16,454 nucleotides of DNA from assembly GCA_030248225.1 (NCBI GenBank), contig JASANE010024828.1, forward strand, positions 1-16,454, in the 5' to 3' direction. Both the position numbers and the translations under genes were made by a program. The stretch is from Trileptium ribeirensis (taxonomy: Eukaryota; Nematoda; Enoplea; Enoplida; Thoracostomopsidae). A model generated the notes under the pieces. That model searched no databases. It saw nothing but the letters and a program-made list of their open reading frames with translations, and was not told the origin of the DNA. Shown piece by piece: positions 8,236-16,454 of the stretch (its first letter is position 1; each line of letters starts with the position of its first letter).

Positions 8236-8297
8236 ATTAATAAAACATCTTCAAATCTTCATTTCAACCTTAGACTAAAACCACCTAAAAGTCTTAA

Positions 8298-8516
8298 ATG
8301 GAGGCACAAATGGTTTATTTATTTGATGTATTTGCACATTTATTTAACAAGTTATCATTAGGACTGATACTGGTACGATCTGTTGGTATTACCGGATATA
8401 CTTTCACCAACCATTATATGGGAGCGACATTTATGAAACATCTCGCCATGTACGATCTGGATAAAGTTCTTCGTCAGCAATACATTGGAATCAATATTCG
8501 CGAAGCATACCAATAA
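8298..8516 (+). CDS. Unknown small protein
   Basis: ATG-initiated 72-codon ORF with no domain I recognise. The N-terminal half is hydrophobic-aromatic (MVYLFDVFAHLF, then LSLGLILV) and could be a membrane or amphipathic helix. The C-terminal half is polar (DLDKVLRQQY). Its TAA stop shares one base with the ATG of the next ORF (TAATG at 8514-8518), the sort of spacing seen in compact viral gene pairs. It may be a fragment of a larger decayed gene. Confidence 0.4.
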   Translation: MEAQMVYLFDVFAHLFNKLSLGLILVRSVGITGYTFTNHYMGATFMKHLAMYDLDKVLRQQYIGINIREAYQ

Positions 8517-8827
8517 TGGAACATTATGTGCGCTATGTATATCTTCATGCAGAAATTACATATTGGCAAGCAAAGGTAGATGAGTTTCGTCGTCAGTGTC
8601 AAGTAACGGGCGATTACATTGATGGTCGCTCAAAAGAAGAGGACAATTTAATGCATCTGCAAAAACAACGACGGGTAATGATCAAATTGGTTGATTATAT
8701 TGTCAAAGAAATGAAGAAAGGACAATCATTTGATTATACATTGTATAAATTGTCATGTATATACCCTGTATTGTTTGCTATTTATTATCGTGAAATTGTA
8801 AAATTGTATTTAATCAATAACAAATGA
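8516..8827 (+). CDS. Unknown 103-residue helical protein, last plus-strand gene of the element
   Basis: An intact ATG-to-TGA frame. It is rich in charged and aromatic residues with likely helices (EITYWQAKVDEFRRQ, HLQKQRRVMIKLVDYIV) and a hydrophobic C-terminal third (YPVLFAIYYREIVKLY). No signal peptide or catalytic motif is visible. It starts by one-base overlap with the preceding ORF, and its stop codon directly abuts the left strand of the hammerhead ribozyme fold, which would lie in the 3' untranslated region of its mRNA. No family recognised. Confidence 0.5.
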   Translation: MEHYVRYVYLHAEITYWQAKVDEFRRQCQVTGDYIDGRSKEEDNLMHLQKQRRVMIKLVDYIVKEMKKGQSFDYTLYKLSCIYPVLFAIYYREIVKLYLINNK

Positions 8828-8829
8828 AA

Positions 8830-8889
8830 AAAACATAACGGTAGCCCCTAAGCCGTCTGATGATTCCTTTGGCAAGGATGAAATGTTTT
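8830..8889 (+). ncRNA. Type III hammerhead self-cleaving ribozyme
   Basis: All core elements are present in order. Stem III left strand 8830-8836 pairs with 8883-8889 (7 Watson-Crick pairs, including the required U16.1-A15.1 at 8836/8883). The cleavage-site nucleotide H17 is A8837. Stem I is ACGG 8838-8841 with CCGT 8853-8856 around an 11-base loop that can itself pair (TAG/CTA). CTGATGA lies at 8857-8863. Stem II 8865-8869 pairs with 8874-8878 around a TGGC loop, after a T-T mismatch at 8864/8879. GAAA is at 8880-8883. Predicted cut: between 8837 and 8838. It sits in the 3' region of the last plus-strand ORF, between convergent genes. Confidence 0.87.
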
Positions 8890-8892
8890 ATT
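8887..8892 (-). promoter_or_regulatory. Poly(A) signal AATAAA for the minus-strand gene
   Basis: AATAAA reads on the minus strand at 8892-8887, seven bases after the TAA of the minus-strand gene (8899). It overlaps the right strand of hammerhead stem III, so opposing transcripts share these bases. Confidence 0.45.
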
Positions 8893-8898
8893 GAAAGG

Positions 8899-9420
8899 TT
8901 AATACAGTTTATCAATAACAGCACTGTACAGTTTTTCATTAAATTCAATGTTTAGCATTGTACAAACATCAATAATGTCACATCGGTTGTACCTGGACTC
9001 TTCCATGCATCCACCAAACGCCATATGAGCCGCCTGACTTGGTTGATCGTAGAAGCAAGCGTCGCATTCATCGTAATATTGCCGCTTCAACTTCTAGATT
9101 ATCCTGTCGGCGTTGTCACCGATTTGCCGTCGATCGTTGAATCTCATTTGTACGAGCTGTTGCACTTTCTGGATATCGAGCAATAAGATGGTGGTCAATA
9201 CGCTCCAGAAACGATCCTCGTTGAAATCGTTGCAGTCGTCCATTTGGTCGTAGACACGATCCGCCAATTGACGCGTCTTATCCATTTGATTCAAAGACGC
9301 GTCCAGCTGGTCCTCGACGTTGTCCCGGAACAGTGTTGATGACGGAAGATCCATTTCAGCAAATAAATCCGTATCAATAAATAAATCTAACGATTGAGAA
9401 TTCATTTTAAACAAACTCAT
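8899..9420 (-). pseudogene. Minus-strand Polinton gene of unknown function, one in-frame stop
   Basis: The frame is open on the minus strand from upstream of 9500. The likely start is the ATG at 9420 (MSLFKMNSQS), because a TATA element lies about 41 bases upstream. The product is acidic and helical (LDLFIDTDLFAEMD, then VEDQLDASLNQMD). TAG at 9096-9094 interrupts it, and the same frame continues to TAA at 8899 through a Cys-rich segment (YYDECDACFYDQ, CMEESRYNRCDII). Total about 173 codons. I recognise no family. The four or so spaced Cys in the last third could bind metal or form disulfides. It faces the other element genes and has its own promoter-like array, suggesting separate control, perhaps of an early gene; that is inference. 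Confidence 0.6.
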
Positions 9421-9460
9421 GGAAAACGACGCTATTGATGAAAACGCGGTGAAGTTAGTT

Positions 9461-9470
9461 CTTATATAAA
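9461..9470 (-). promoter_or_regulatory. TATA box of the minus-strand gene
   Basis: TTTATATAAG on the minus strand lies 41 bases before the ATG at 9420, a normal TATA-to-start distance for a short leader. It is preceded further upstream by the GTGGGG/TATA array. Confidence 0.5.
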
Positions 9471-9489
9471 TTGGAATCATCTGTTCACC

Positions 9490-9605
9490 ATATGTCACCC
9501 CACGCAAGTACCCCACATATATATTTTATACCCCCACAAACTACCACACATGTATATTTTATACCTTTACAAAGAACCCCACATATATATTATATAACCC
9601 CACAC
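9490..9605 (-). repeat. Array of GTGGGG-type boxes alternating with TATAAAATATATAT elements
   Basis: On the minus strand, GTGGGG (or close variants) alternates with GTATAAAATATATAT and near copies, in units of about 33 bases. Plus-strand positions: CCCCAC near 9496, 9511, 9532, 9578 and 9598; the ACATATATATTTTATAC-type element at 9515-9531, 9549-9565 and 9581-9597. Further CCCCA/CCCCAC boxes follow near 9682 and 9766, and GTGGGGGTAAAA at 9786-9797 is in plus orientation. The array is upstream of the minus-strand gene and resembles the module at 4866-4892. A repeated promoter or upstream activating region is likely; a simple minisatellite is the alternative. Confidence 0.6.
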
Positions 9606-9808
9606 AAGAAAATTACATACGTAATATTAGAGTTTTTAGTCAGAAAAAAATTTTCTTGATCAACTTATTATCTGTGTGTCACCCCATGGTCGTAATTGCT
9701 ACTCAAAAATAATGCGTTGTAGAAACCTCGCCACCACATGTTCATGTGAGGGGCCGCATATATCCACCCCACTCACCACCACATATGTGGGGGTAAAACC
9801 CGTATTTT

Positions 9809-11058
9809 CTATCTACTACCATCTTCCCGATAATTGACTTCTTCGTGGATATGGCTGAAGCGTTCTTCCATTTCTTTTTCGTTAGTTTGCCACAGTTTGA
9901 AATTATTGATTTCGAAGCTTTTCTGTTTAACTTCGAGGTCTGGCCGCAATTCGTAGAAACTGCTGGCAAATTGTTGTTGTTCGCTGAGTTTCGGTTTTAT
10001 CTTCTCGCCGAATTCTCTTTGAATCTTTGTAAATACCGCAATTTTCTTCAGTTCCTCTTCCATCAATTGCGGTCTCGCTTCAATTCGCACTCTTGGTGTT
10101 TTTTGCCGTGGATACTTCTTTACGATTTTCCCTATCAAACTCCATGCTTCTTTGGTTTCTGTTTTATTGATCGCTGTTTCATTCGCTCGGCACGACATCG
10201 CGAGCAACGCTGGAAATAGCAAGGTTGCGTCACGGCTCTGTTGCACTACTTGTGTAATCGTCCACAAGCTTTCATTCCATTGTCCTCCTTGGTATCTGGA
10301 TGGCGTCGCGGCGAAAACTTTTTGCTATCCTGAATCTTCTCGCAATATTCCACTAATGCGCCCTTTCTTTTAAGGACGTAGTGTTCCACGAGTTCTTGTG
10401 TCGTCATCCTTCTTTGTTCGCCCAGAAGTTTTTGTAACTTGTCCTTATCGACAGTTGTCAATGTTGCTGGATATGGTTGATCTTTAAGCGACGCGACCCA
10501 TATGGGTTTTTCGTATTCGACGTTGTTCCATAATATATTTCAGCCTTCTGGCTTTATTTCTTTATAAAGCACGTCTGGTATTCGTCCTATGAACTGTGAA
10601 ATGCCGAAGATTCCAAGTTCGCCGTCACTTGTCTGTATTTCAACGTATCGAACGTGCTTCCCAGCCGTAAAACTTATCGTATTGTTCCAGAATTCACTAT
10701 CGATCCATGCTTGACAGTCTGGAAGAATACAATGTTCTTCACAAAATTCCGGAATTCTTTCCGATGTGAATGCCATGAGTTTGTATGTTGGAATTTTTGC
10801 CACCACCGTTACGATTGACAGGATATTCGTACGTGCCAATTGAATAATTTTGGCAAACTGTTTTGCGATTTCTTCAGTTTAAATTATGATTGCCACTTGT
10901 CCCGTTCTGATATCGAACCCGAACACCGCTTGATAGGTGATCCACCGTTGCCACCACCGTGTAACGTGGAATGATGTTCTTCTATCGTTCGGGCTTGGCG
11001 TGAAATTTATTTGACCCGGGTTGTGGTTGAATGGATACCGCCATTGTTGAACAGCCAT
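9809..11058 (-). pseudogene. Unrecognised protein-coding gene of about 415 codons, two stops and one frameshift
   Basis: ATG at 11058 (MAVQQWRYPFNHNPG) follows an in-frame TAA 15 bases upstream, so the start is well defined. The frame runs through WWQRWITYQAVFGFDIRTG to TAA at 10881-10879, continues unchanged (EEIAKQFAKIIQLAR, ISFTAGKHVRYVEIQ) to TGA 10542-10540, and again unchanged (VEYEKPIWVASLKDQ) to about 10270. There a frameshift leads into TITQVVQQSRDATLL and a long charged helical tail ending at 9809. Three lesions in 1,250 bases with sensible protein between them argue for a real, recently disabled gene. No signal peptide, membrane segment or known motif is seen. It lies downstream of the Gypsy integrase on the same strand, so it could be an extra retroelement ORF, or a gag-like ORF of a neighbouring copy; neither is shown. 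Confidence 0.6.
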
Positions 11059-11062
11059 TCTT

Positions 11063-11344
11063 TTAGGTCGTCGTTAGCTTTTCACGCGTTGGTTCGTTCG
11101 TCGAACTCTGATTGTTGGCAGTTACTTCTTCGGTCGTTCCTTTGTCACCCATTGATTCGTTCGTCGATTTTGTCACTCGTATATTCCACCGTTCTTTTCG
11201 TCGTTCGTATTGAGTTCGCTTTGATCCGTATCGTTTCATTTGACCCGTTTTGTTACTCCGCTTGCTAACCCGTTTTGTTTCGTTCGTCCCATCACCGCTT
11301 TCTCCGTCTCCACCACCGCAATTATTATTACCCGTAGTTCGCAC
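11063..11344 (-). other. Low-complexity coding-like stretch rich in Asn, Thr, Glu, Lys and Arg
   Basis: The reverse strand is open for 93 codons but the product is compositionally simple (CGGGDGESGDG, then many NET, NES and TNEP-type words). The DNA carries scattered CGAACGA quasi-repeats, seen on the plus strand as TCGTTCG. It ends just upstream of the gene starting at 11058, in another frame. It may be an untranslated leader, a degenerate repeat, or a disordered N-terminal region lost by frameshift. Confidence 0.3.
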
Positions 11345-11532
11345 AATTGTATTTGTAAATTTGCTATAATTAATAAAAATACAATATAGTTACTACAATC
11401 AAGTATTTTTAGATCATACAAAATTTTAAACTAATAAAGATATGCAATTATTCTCTATCTTGCTTTTGCTCCATAGGTATGGTCATGGGCTATGCCTTGT
11501 AAAATGTATTCTTGCGTAGTATACATTTTTAT

Positions 11533-11730
11533 GCACGGGGAGCAGTACCACAATGCTTCTTGCGGAACATCTTCTAGTCCTACGCATGCTTAATGGAATC
11601 ATAGAAAACAGCTATCGCATTGTACCCATTTTATGATTAGTCCTGTTTCATTATCTTCTTTCCATGAGCCTTTGCATTTTTCACAATAGTAGTCTTCAGG
11701 TGCTAAGCGTTGGCATGATTTTTTTGAACA
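11533..11730 (-). pseudogene. PHD finger (C4HC3) at the 3' end of the Gypsy pol, two stop codons inside
   Basis: On the minus strand from 11685 to 11533 the translation gives a textbook PHD spacing: C-x2-C (YYCEKC), 18 residues, C-x2-C (WVQCDSC), 4 residues, His, 2 residues, Cys (ACVGLED), 13 residues, C-x2-C (WYCSPC). PHD fingers read histone H3 tails. An additional Cys pair lies just upstream (codon 11730-11728 onward). TGA at 11601-11599 falls exactly at the position that is Trp in PHD fingers, so TGG to TGA is the simplest cause. TAA at 11592-11590 falls between His and the sixth Cys. Upstream, the integrase tail reads in another frame, so the fusion is inferred. By analogy with chromodomain integrases it may guide insertion to marked chromatin. 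Confidence 0.85.
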
Positions 11731-11769
11731 CGCCGTACTTTGGCTTCATACCACGCGTAGTCTTCTGGA

Positions 11770-13110
11770 TCACATCCAAAATGTTTGAATTGAGCGCAGT
11801 TGTACCGTTTTGGGCGTTGGGTTGCACTACCGGCTTTTACTAATAAAATGTTCGAAATTTTTACTTCTACTACCCGAAAAAGTCTATCGAATTCTGGGTG
11901 GTATACGCACTACAGGGTCTCATTGAAGATTTATTCGGATTTTTATTAGTACTAGGTCCCCATTGTTAAAAGTTCTTTTCTTTGCCCTTCTATCGAAATA
12001 ATGTTTATATTGCGTTTGCGCTAAAAATAGTCGTTTTCGAACTTGCTCCTATGCTGTTGTTAGCTTATCAATTAGTTGAGGTGCGTATCCTTCGTCGGTG
12101 GGTGCTGTTAAGTATCCGTGGATTGGGTGTTCTCCCGGTAAATCAGGATCGCGGCCGTATAGTAGGAAAAATGATGTTTGTCCAGTTCATATATGGACTG
12201 CTGCTCGATATGCGAAGCATAATGGTTCCAAGAATTCATCCCACTTATCGAGGACTAATTCTCTAATTAGAATTTCAGCCTCGCTTTAAGTGTTTGGTTC
12301 CATTTTTCGACGGGTCCGTTCGCTTGGTGATGGTAAGGTGCTGAATACACATTCTTTGTTCCAAATTATGCTAATCTTTCGTAAAATTCTCGGCGGTAAA
12401 ACAGGGTCCTTGATCTGTTAATACTACTCGGGGGACTCCATGTCGGCACACGATTCTTTCGATAAAAAGTTTGGTTATCGTGTTGGATGTTTGGTCTGGT
12501 ACTGCGAACGCTTCGGGCCATTTCGTGAAGTAATCCTTGAAGCAGATAATGTATTTGTTACCGGATTGAGTTGGTGGTAGGGGTCCAATGATATCGATCC
12601 CTAGCATGCGGAATGGTGCTAGGGCCTTGATCGGTTGTAATGGGTTTCTTCTTTTTGGTCTTTGTCGAAACCGGACACACGGAATACACTCTTCGATGTA
12701 ATATCGTACGTCGTGGGTCATACTTGGCAAAAAAAGTTTCGTGTCATCTTCGACCATACTTTCTCGAATCCCAAATGTCCTCCATGTTTCGATGTGTCGT
12801 ACATCTCGAAAAGTGGTCGTCGGAAATCAGGAGGTACCACGATCTGGAATTCCCATGGTTCAGTTTGTTGAGGTCGATCTTTTCTTCGTAGTCGGCACAG
12901 GATGTCGCCGAAGATGATGAACTAATATTCATGTGCCACGATCCATTTCTTTTCGAAAACGGGTGTCGTATCCAAAAATTCGTTGTTTTCGAAATAGTGT
13001 TTAAACGGATGGATACATGGGTCTTCGTTTTGACCTCGTACCAGCTCGTCTGGTACAAATGATGGTTCCAATCGAAAGTACTGAAGCACATTTCGGCTTC
13101 AGATATTTCT
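11770..13110 (-). pseudogene. Ty3/Gypsy integrase, all DDE residues visible, multiple frameshifts and stops
   Basis: Reading right to left on the minus strand: a linker-end segment (WIVAHEY, TAG at 12924-12922, FIIFGDILCRLRRKD); a zinc region with SKHGGHLGFEKVW and, after a frameshift, ECIPCVRF (HHCC type); the DDE core with GIDIIGPLPP, VLTDQGPCF and, in a third frame, HHQANGPVEKWNQTL; then YRAAVHI, TGA 12189-12187, TGQTSFFLLYGRDP; TAG 12051-12049; QYKHYFDRRAKKRTF with GDLVLIKI; and a GPY/F-type ending FRVVEVKISN. The frameshift at 12729-12735 lies in a run of seven A (T on the coding strand) and needs one extra base to restore frame. Another TAA is at 12368-12366. The domain plan and signatures are unmistakably Gypsy-type integrase. 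Confidence 0.92.
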
Positions 13111-13798
13111 GGTTCTTTAGGGTTATCGGGTTGATCCAGTTCTTCCTCCGAGTCTATTCTTTCTTCTTGTTGTTCTGTCCGTATCGTAGCTTGATCATTT
13201 TCTAGCAACGGTTCTACTCAGACTCTCTTTCTTGGTTGTTTCCGTCGTTGCAATAGCGGTTGCTCAGTTTGTTTTTCCTCATTGAAGAGTTCAAGTATAC
13301 TGTCTTCTTCTTCCGAGGTATCTTCCATAACCGGTTGATTCTCTTTTTCGCTATCGTCAATGAGTGTTATTACATCTCTACTTGTTGAAGCCTTTTGTTG
13401 TAGTTCACTGGTTTTTTGGGTCCGTTCTTTCTTCGACCTTTCTTTTGGTTTTGTGAGTCTTTCTTTTCTTGTTTATTTCGTTTATACTTCTTCTGTCCGC
13501 CACCGGTTACTAATTCTTTGCCTCTTATCGTTTCGTTTTGGCTATCGATCTTGGAGCACTGACTGTCTTCTCCTTGTGTTGGTTGTACCTGTACCTCTGT
13601 TTCAAATATCAGAGATACATCATAGTCGGAACCTTCTTCATCCACCACAGCTATCGGATACTTTTTAAATCTTTGATTTCCTTTACGTTGGTTGTCTTTA
13701 AGTTCTTGTTCTTTTTGTTTCTTCTTACTGGCTTCTTTCGTTTTATTTGGATTGCTTGCCGTTGATCTTGCACATACATGATTGAATTGATAATTTGA
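13110..13798 (-). pseudogene. Charged linker upstream of the Gypsy integrase
   Basis: Minus-strand frame open from 13798 (after TAA 13801-13799) to 13370, strongly Lys-rich (KKYKRNKQEKK, KKGRRKNGPKK) with an acidic insert. In another frame from about 13380 it continues acidic (DDSEKENQ, EDTSEEEDSILE), crosses a stop near 13218, and goes on through EERIDSEEELDQPD to about 13100. No fold or motif is recognised. Gypsy pol proteins often have a variable linker between RNase H and integrase, and this may be that part, expanded and disordered. No clear RNase H sequence precedes it. Confidence 0.5.
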
Positions 13799-13801
13799 TT
13801 A

Positions 13802-14929
13802 TATTGATGCTGTATATTCGATTTGTACCCTAAATCGTATGTGTATTATTGTAACCGGTATATAAATGATTGTACCATACGTATACCAATTTCGTTTCTT
13901 TGATTATGGCCATAAAGGCACATATCTAAATGTAATTCCATTGTACTTTTATGCTGCTTCTATGATTATTGTCATTTTTGTTATACCTTTGATATTTATG
14001 ATTGTGGAGGTGTATGTCCTGTGTACAACTCATCCCTGATCATGTGAAATTTTTCGAAGTAACTTAATATTTTGCGCACGCAAATCAGTATTTTTATAGG
14101 TAAGAACGTAAGTCAAACTACCCCAAATAAAATTTACCAGTGATGAAATTTGAGAAATACACTGGTAAACTATAACGACAAAAATTTTATCAGCTACCAG
14201 CGTTCATTTTTGCTGGCTTGGTCAGCTAATAAAACTAAAAAGAAAATGTCAATTCCGTTTACTCGAAATTGAAAGTTGCGGCTCTGGCCCATAACTTTGG
14301 AACCGTTGAGAAATTTGAAATTAAGTGATCAACATTTTAGTGGAGAATTTTTAAAATGAGACCGGTCCCATGGATATCCGATCAGGATCCACGGACTTAT
14401 TAGGAAATAACTATGTGCGTATAGCAGATAAATCACCTTTAATTAAATAACGAATAATCAATATATATATACCATATTATTATATTTCCTGGAACAGAGG
14501 CTTTCATTTGAGTCTTCAGCGGACCCGCTGTGCCCACTCTTGGGTAATATTTCTCGTTAAAATCTCAGTAATTATGCCCCGATTGGCGTGTAACTCACCA
14601 TTGGATTCCCCTCGTCAAATCCAACACAAATATATGCCCCTCACCCCACGAATCGACAATCCGAACCCGCGGGAGCCATGTAAAGCACTTTAATTCTTTA
14701 TGAAATTTACGATCGGCCCCGCCCAAGAGCCCACCTTCTTTTTTAGTCGTCCAAAAATGGACCTGTTACATATAAAAATACTCGGATGGACAAACTGAGT
14801 CCGAATCCTAGCCTCGTTTGGCACTTTGGCCATCACTGAGGAATGGGACCCTCTTTTTTACTCCTTTGCCCCTTGTTTGTTTCTTAAGCCGCGTCTCTTT
14901 CTTTGAAAGCTGTTTCTAAATACCTAAGT
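13802..14929. other. No gene recognised
   Basis: Both strands are closed by frequent stops. The longest open stretch (14508-14693, plus) has no family features. The first 400 bases are AT-rich and could hold a lost retroelement LTR or leader, but no repeat partner is seen in the window. I found no tRNA or rRNA pattern. Confidence 0.6.
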
Positions 14930-15620
14930 ATATATGTGACTATATAAGTTTCTATAAAATAGATACATATTAATATAAATCTAATATAAATTTTATATAA
15001 ATTCTAAATTTAATTTATATAGCTGGATGTGGATGTCCAGTGTTTGCGATTATTTTGCTATCAACACCGGGCTGAAATTCTGTTGTATGTATAGATCAAA
15101 CAACTTTAAAGTATAGTTTTATATAAAGTTTTAAGTTGTGTTAGAAATTTCGAGAATCTTCGTATCAGTAGAAGTTTAATATAAATTTAGTGTAAATTTA
15201 TAAAGTTTGTTGTGAAGTTAGCACAAGTTTACAAAGTTTTATATTAAACGGCAGGGACCCACTCCAACCGAAATTAAGCCGTTAAATAAATATTATTGAT
15301 ATAAACTTAATATTAAAATTAATAGTTTAATATAAAGTTAATATAAGGTTTATAAAATAAATATAATTTGGAAAATTGAATTATAAAGCAAGATAAAAAA
15401 GATATATAAAGTATAGGCGTTTAGTTTACTTGTAAAATAACGTTCACTCACTCAGGACCGAGAATGAACGAAAGGACGCTCTATGGATTCCAGGAGAATC
15501 CTTGTATGTATATTTGATAGAATTTAAAGAAGAAGTTTCGGGGAAAGTTTCAATAAAAATTTATAAAACTTTTATATAAATTTGATATAAAAAGGCAATA
15601 AATTATTTTTAAATTGCTCA
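14930..15620. repeat. AT-rich tract with recurrent TTTATATAAA / TTTAATATAAA words
   Basis: TTATATAAA, TTAATATAAA and their complements recur throughout, with several short palindromes. Two weak inverted repeats stand out: AACGGC/GCCGTT around a 27-base interval at 15248-15282, and CGTTCA/TGAACG near 15430-15460. The tract is non-coding. No tandem period is firm enough to state. Confidence 0.4.
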
Positions 15621-16454
15621 TTAAAATAAGGTCCAAAATTAATCGATAAATTAGTGCTGATAAAGTTTTGCACTTAAGCTTAAAAGTTGGGGTCAAATCG
15701 TCTTAAAAGTGATGACAAGCACTTTTAATATAATTTTAATGAGCCCATAGATCAATTTAATTGCTGCGATTTATGCTATTTAGGCGGCACCGATGAAAAT
15801 GTTAGTTTTGGTCTGACTTCGGCAGGGCAGAGTGCGGTCGGATTGTAGACCGGCTCTGCTGCTCTTCAATACTACTTATAATTTTTTGTAGCATTTTGTA
15901 CTTTCTTTTGGTTTTGCGAATGGGTGGACGAGCGAAAGACGTCGAACGAAACGATTACAGTAGTAATTGTGGACAGAGAGGTCTTCTAGGGTAGTTTAAG
16001 CGTCACCGATGTTAGGTAGGATAGATTCTAAGACTAATAGACTCTTAGTAGGATTGAACGATGACTTGATGAAGTAGTAGCCTTTAACAGTTAATACGTC
16101 TCTGTCCGTGCTTTTCTTTCATATGATAGCCCTGTCTGTTCCAAGCGTGTTCTGTAACTTCATTGCCGTTGTCAGCCACTTTAAAAATTCACTTACATAG
16201 TCGAAGTCATGCTGAACCTCACTCGGTCAACAAGTTAAGGCACAAACAAACGCGCCACTCGCGTATAGATTTATTTTACATGCTTCCCTGAGTCCGAGTT
16301 AAGACTCCAGATAGATTTTCAGCCCACCGACGTTCCACTTCTCGAAATGAGTACTCCCCTGGAATAGAATGTTGTACCAACCTTTTGGCGATGCTTTTAT
16401 TATCGAGTTTTGACAGGCAATTTTACTTGGGATTTTACTTAGACGATGAACCGA
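15621..16454. other. No gene recognised
   Basis: Mixed-composition sequence with no open frame of note, no RNA gene pattern and no repeat shared with the rest of the window that I could see. Confidence 0.6.

Larger units (their letters stand above)
1..9605 (+). mobile_element. Polinton/Maverick DNA transposon, 5' part missing, degenerate
   Basis: The gene set identifies the family: protein-primed DNA polymerase B, retroviral-type integrase with chromodomain, packaging ATPase, penton and double jelly-roll capsid protein, all on the plus strand with short gaps. Polintons are 15-20 kb self-synthesising transposons that may also form virions. The left end lies outside the window because the polymerase is already in progress at base 1. 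The right boundary is set loosely at the end of the promoter-like array upstream of the last minus-strand gene. I see neither a terminal inverted repeat nor an adenain-type protease. Most hallmark genes are broken, so this copy is non-autonomous. Confidence 0.93.
11450..13800 (-). mobile_element. Ty3/Gypsy-type LTR retroelement fragment (linker, integrase, PHD finger)
   Basis: Minus-strand coding sequence in the order charged linker, integrase zinc region, DDE core, GPY/F-type C-terminus and PHD finger is the 3' half of a Gypsy-type pol. Reverse transcriptase, RNase H and protease are absent upstream (right) of 13800, where the sequence becomes AT-rich and non-coding. No LTR pair is recognisable. 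Stops and frameshifts occur in every part. The element lies beside, and perhaps inserted near the end of, the Polinton. Confidence 0.85.

Noticed and set aside
1..9605. Adenain-type cysteine protease of Polintons
   Set aside because: No His-Asp/Glu-Cys motif set found in any frame between the known genes; it may lie left of the window or be lost.
9845..10219. Plus-strand ORF of 124 codons
   Set aside because: Phe/Leu-rich shadow of the minus-strand gene at 11058-9809, with no motif.
13360..13765. Plus-strand ORFs with apparent membrane segments
   Set aside because: Their Phe/Leu/Ser-rich content is the complement of Lys/Glu-rich codons of the minus-strand linker.
1..16454. CRISPR array, tRNA or rRNA genes
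   Set aside because: No regularly spaced identical repeats with unique spacers, and no cloverleaf or rRNA signature seen by eye; the gene content is eukaryotic mobile DNA.

Overview
The window looks like invertebrate nuclear DNA: AT-rich, intron-poor and full of decaying mobile elements. A nematode or another small metazoan is plausible, but nothing in the sequence fixes the species. About the left 9.6 kb is the interior and right part of a Polinton/Maverick, a virus-like DNA transposon related to adintoviruses. Positions 11.45-13.8 kb hold the 3' half of a Ty3/Gypsy-type retroelement on the minus strand. The right 2.6 kb is AT-rich and shows no recognisable gene.

Polinton layout, plus strand: protein-primed family B DNA polymerase (1-1845, cut by the window edge and broken many times); retroviral-type DDE integrase with C-terminal chromodomain (1879-2940); a GGGGTAC repeat array (2941-3347); FtsK/HerA-type packaging ATPase with an N-terminal zinc finger (3348-4115); two small conserved Polinton proteins (4143-4418, 4408-4847); a NADAR-family protein (4926-5434); a TATA-binding-protein homologue (5431-5909); minor capsid/penton protein (5987-6595, the only intact hallmark gene); major capsid protein (6728-7946, broken); a membrane-anchor ORF and two unknown ORFs (7936-8827). 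A minus-strand gene of unknown function (9420-8899) converges on them. Between the convergent genes, at 8830-8889 on the plus strand, is a sequence with every core feature of a type III hammerhead ribozyme. I see no adenain-like protease and no terminal inverted repeat, so the element is incomplete here.

The least expected cargo is the TBP homologue beside the NADAR gene, together with repeated GTGGGG(T)/TATA modules in front of genes on both strands. This suggests, as inference, that the element carries its own promoter-recognition factor. Pol, integrase, ATPase, the two small proteins, NADAR, TBP and MCP all carry frameshifts or stops, so this copy is a fossil, though many breaks are single-base and look recent.

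Retroelement layout, minus strand: a charged linker (13798-13110), then integrase with HHCC zinc region, DDE core and a GPY/F-type C-terminal region (about 13110-11770), then a canonical PHD finger (11730-11533). All are broken by frameshifts or stops. Reverse transcriptase, RNase H, gag and LTRs are not visible. Downstream on the same strand is a gene of about 415 codons (11058-9809) that I do not recognise. The stretch 9606-9808 holds no gene; it carries further CCCCAC/ATATAT boxes.
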